A program made the position numbers and the translations under genes. From Porticoccaceae bacterium (lineage in GTDB: Bacteria > Pseudomonadota > Gammaproteobacteria > Pseudomonadales > Porticoccaceae), in the NCBI GenBank assembly GCA_018069525.1, contig JAGPUQ010000004.1:62001-126000 (forward strand): DNA of 64,000 nucleotides, read 5' to 3'. Positions 62,978-64,000 of this stretch are shown one piece after another (position 1 is the first letter of the stretch; each line of letters opens with the position of its first letter). Below the pieces are notes generated by a model. It saw only the letters and a program-made list of their open reading frames with translations. It was not told where the DNA came from and did no database searches.

Positions 62978-64000
62978 TTAGGTGAGCCTTAATACTGGCT
63001 TCAAAGTCGAACCGTTTTCAGAGTCCTCTGCTGCCTGATTAATTTCATCAAGCGTGTAGTACTTGATTAATTTGTCGAAGGGGAACTTGCCCTGTTTGTA
63101 AAGTTCGATGAGGCGCGGAATAAAAATATCCGAGTTGCTATCGCCCTCGAGAATTCCGCGAATATGACGGTTAAATAACAAAAAATTGACGTCCATATTG
63201 ATAGTGGTGCCCATTGCGGGTGCGCCGACAATACCGCCGTGGCCGCCTTGTTTGAGGCAGTAGATCGCGCTTTCAAGTACTTTTGCGTTGCCAGTCGTTT
63301 CCAGCATATAGCTGGCACCGAGGCCGTCAGTGAGTTCCATAATGGTTTCGAGAACATTGCCGTCTGCACCGTTGATAACATGAGTAGCACCGAGTTCTGT
63401 GGCTAACTCCAGACGATTTTCTTTAATGTCGATGCAAATAATCGTAGTGCAGTTGGCAACCACCGCGCCCATAACTGCGCTAAGTCCCACTGCACCCGCG
63501 CCAAAAATAACAATATCCGAACCGGCGGGCGGGTTTAAGGCGTTGAGTACCGAGCCCGCGCCAGTTTGTACACCGCAGCCCAATGGTCCGAGCATCTCAA
63601 GGGGAACGCTTTTATCAACCGGAATGGTATTGCGCTCGTAACTCAGGGCGTAACCGGCAAATGAAGATTGCGCAAAGAAGCTACAGCCGAGGGGTTCGTC
63701 ACCGGCGTGAATGCAGCATTGTCCATCGGGCGTACGACCACCAAAATTAAAGGGGAAGGCATTTTCGCAGGACAGGGGTTCACCGGCTAAACAATTGCGA
63801 CAGTAGCCACAGGTGTAGAAGGTGAGTACCACATGATCGCCGGGTTTTACCTTGGTGACATTCTTGCCGATTTTTTCCACAATGCCGGAGCCTTCGTGGC
63901 CGAGCACCATGGGCAGCGGAGTTTCGTAGCCCTGATCGCGGATGATCAGGTCGGTATGACACATGCCCGCACCAACAATTTTAACGAGAATTTGATCGTC
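62978..64000 (-). CDS. Zinc-dependent NAD(P) alcohol dehydrogenase (5' truncated)
   Basis: 341 residues visible; the frame continues to the end of the window ([17 protein letters not shown]), so the start is outside. Medium-chain dehydrogenase with catalytic zinc ligands in GMCHTDL and [12 protein letters not shown], structural zinc cysteines in [15 protein letters not shown] and NAD-binding [13 protein letters not shown]. Closest in style to aryl/benzyl alcohol dehydrogenases. It converges on the acyl-CoA dehydrogenase gene. Confidence 0.9.
   Translation of the reverse strand, partial: DDQILVKIVGAGMCHTDLIIRDQGYETPLPMVLGHEGSGIVEKIGKNVTKVKPGDHVVLTFYTCGYCRNCLAGEPLSCENAFPFNFGGRTPDGQCCIHAGDEPLGCSFFAQSSFAGYALSYERNTIPVDKSVPLEMLGPLGCGVQTGAGSVLNALNPPAGSDIVIFGAGAVGLSAVMGAVVANCTTIICIDIKENRLELATELGATHVINGADGNVLETIMELTDGLGASYMLETTGNAKVLESAIYCLKQGGHGGIVGAPAMGTTINMDVNFLLFNRHIRGILEGDSNSDIFIPRLIELYKQGKFPFDKLIKYYTLDEINQAAEDSENGSTLKPVLRLT

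Noticed and set aside
1-64000. tRNA, rRNA, insertion sequence, prophage or integrative element
   Set aside because: No cloverleaf-like T-loop sequences, transposase, integrase or phage proteins were recognised, and gene content is housekeeping and catabolic throughout.

Overview
The window reads as a chromosomal segment of an aerobic, free-living gammaproteobacterium, most like the marine Cellvibrionales/Spongiibacteraceae-Halieaceae group. This is an inference from gene order and protein style, not a database result. Supporting signs are a cytochrome oxidase assembly operon, the Pseudomonas-like order polA - engB - cytochrome c4 - dsbA, the trxA/rho pair, a tkt-epd-pgk-fba operon, a sahR-metK-ahcY-metF operon, and many acyl-CoA dehydrogenases, short-chain dehydrogenases, thiolase-like proteins and a Baeyer-Villiger-type monooxygenase. 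Base composition is moderate. No tRNA, rRNA, insertion sequence, prophage or CRISPR array was seen.

Layout. 1-4193: end of a cox operon (SURF1, a small SCO-like protein, ctaA, ctaB, SCO). 4240-7540: zinc uptake, with zur-znuC-znuB on the minus strand diverging from znuA, and Zur-box-like sites in the shared promoter region. 7683-13460: polA, a probable small RNA in the polA-engB gap (the Spot 42/ErsA position), engB, cytochrome c4 and a lipoprotein-like DsbA. 13518-18334: fadD, a DUF3754 gene broken by one in-frame stop, a DUF1499 protein and an acyl-CoA dehydrogenase. 18620-21084: serC and serA. 21172-29253: two paralogous TonB-dependent receptors, a periplasmic binding protein and a hybrid histidine kinase, all on the minus strand and probably one sensory unit. 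29428-36551: an acyl-CoA dehydrogenase/kinase operon with oxidoreductases, pdxH and two histidine phosphatases. 36859-41085: a flavin monooxygenase, a thiolase-fold/DUF35 fusion and an SCP2-type thiolase. 41177-43228: rho and trxA. 43657-49290: a TVP38-flavin-disulfide-reductase fusion, an ArsM-like methyltransferase, a GST, a hydrolase and an FAH-family protein. 49379-55883: SDR, fba, pgk, epd, tkt. 56116-61658: sahR, metK, ahcY, metF, rsmE. 61714-64000: an acyl-CoA dehydrogenase and a truncated alcohol dehydrogenase.

The genes connect in several ways. epd, serC and pdxH are three enzymes of the DXP-type vitamin B6 route as well as of central and serine metabolism. sahR sits at the head of the S-adenosylmethionine cycle genes it probably controls. 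The zinc genes form a self-contained regulon.

The most unusual property of the window is in its spacers. At least fourteen gene junctions carry short imperfect tandem repeats (7 to 20 bp units, 2 to 9 copies). Many straddle a stop codon or end exactly on the Shine-Dalgarno sequence or start codon of the next gene (for example before rsmE, arsM, pgk, serA and the DUF1499 gene).
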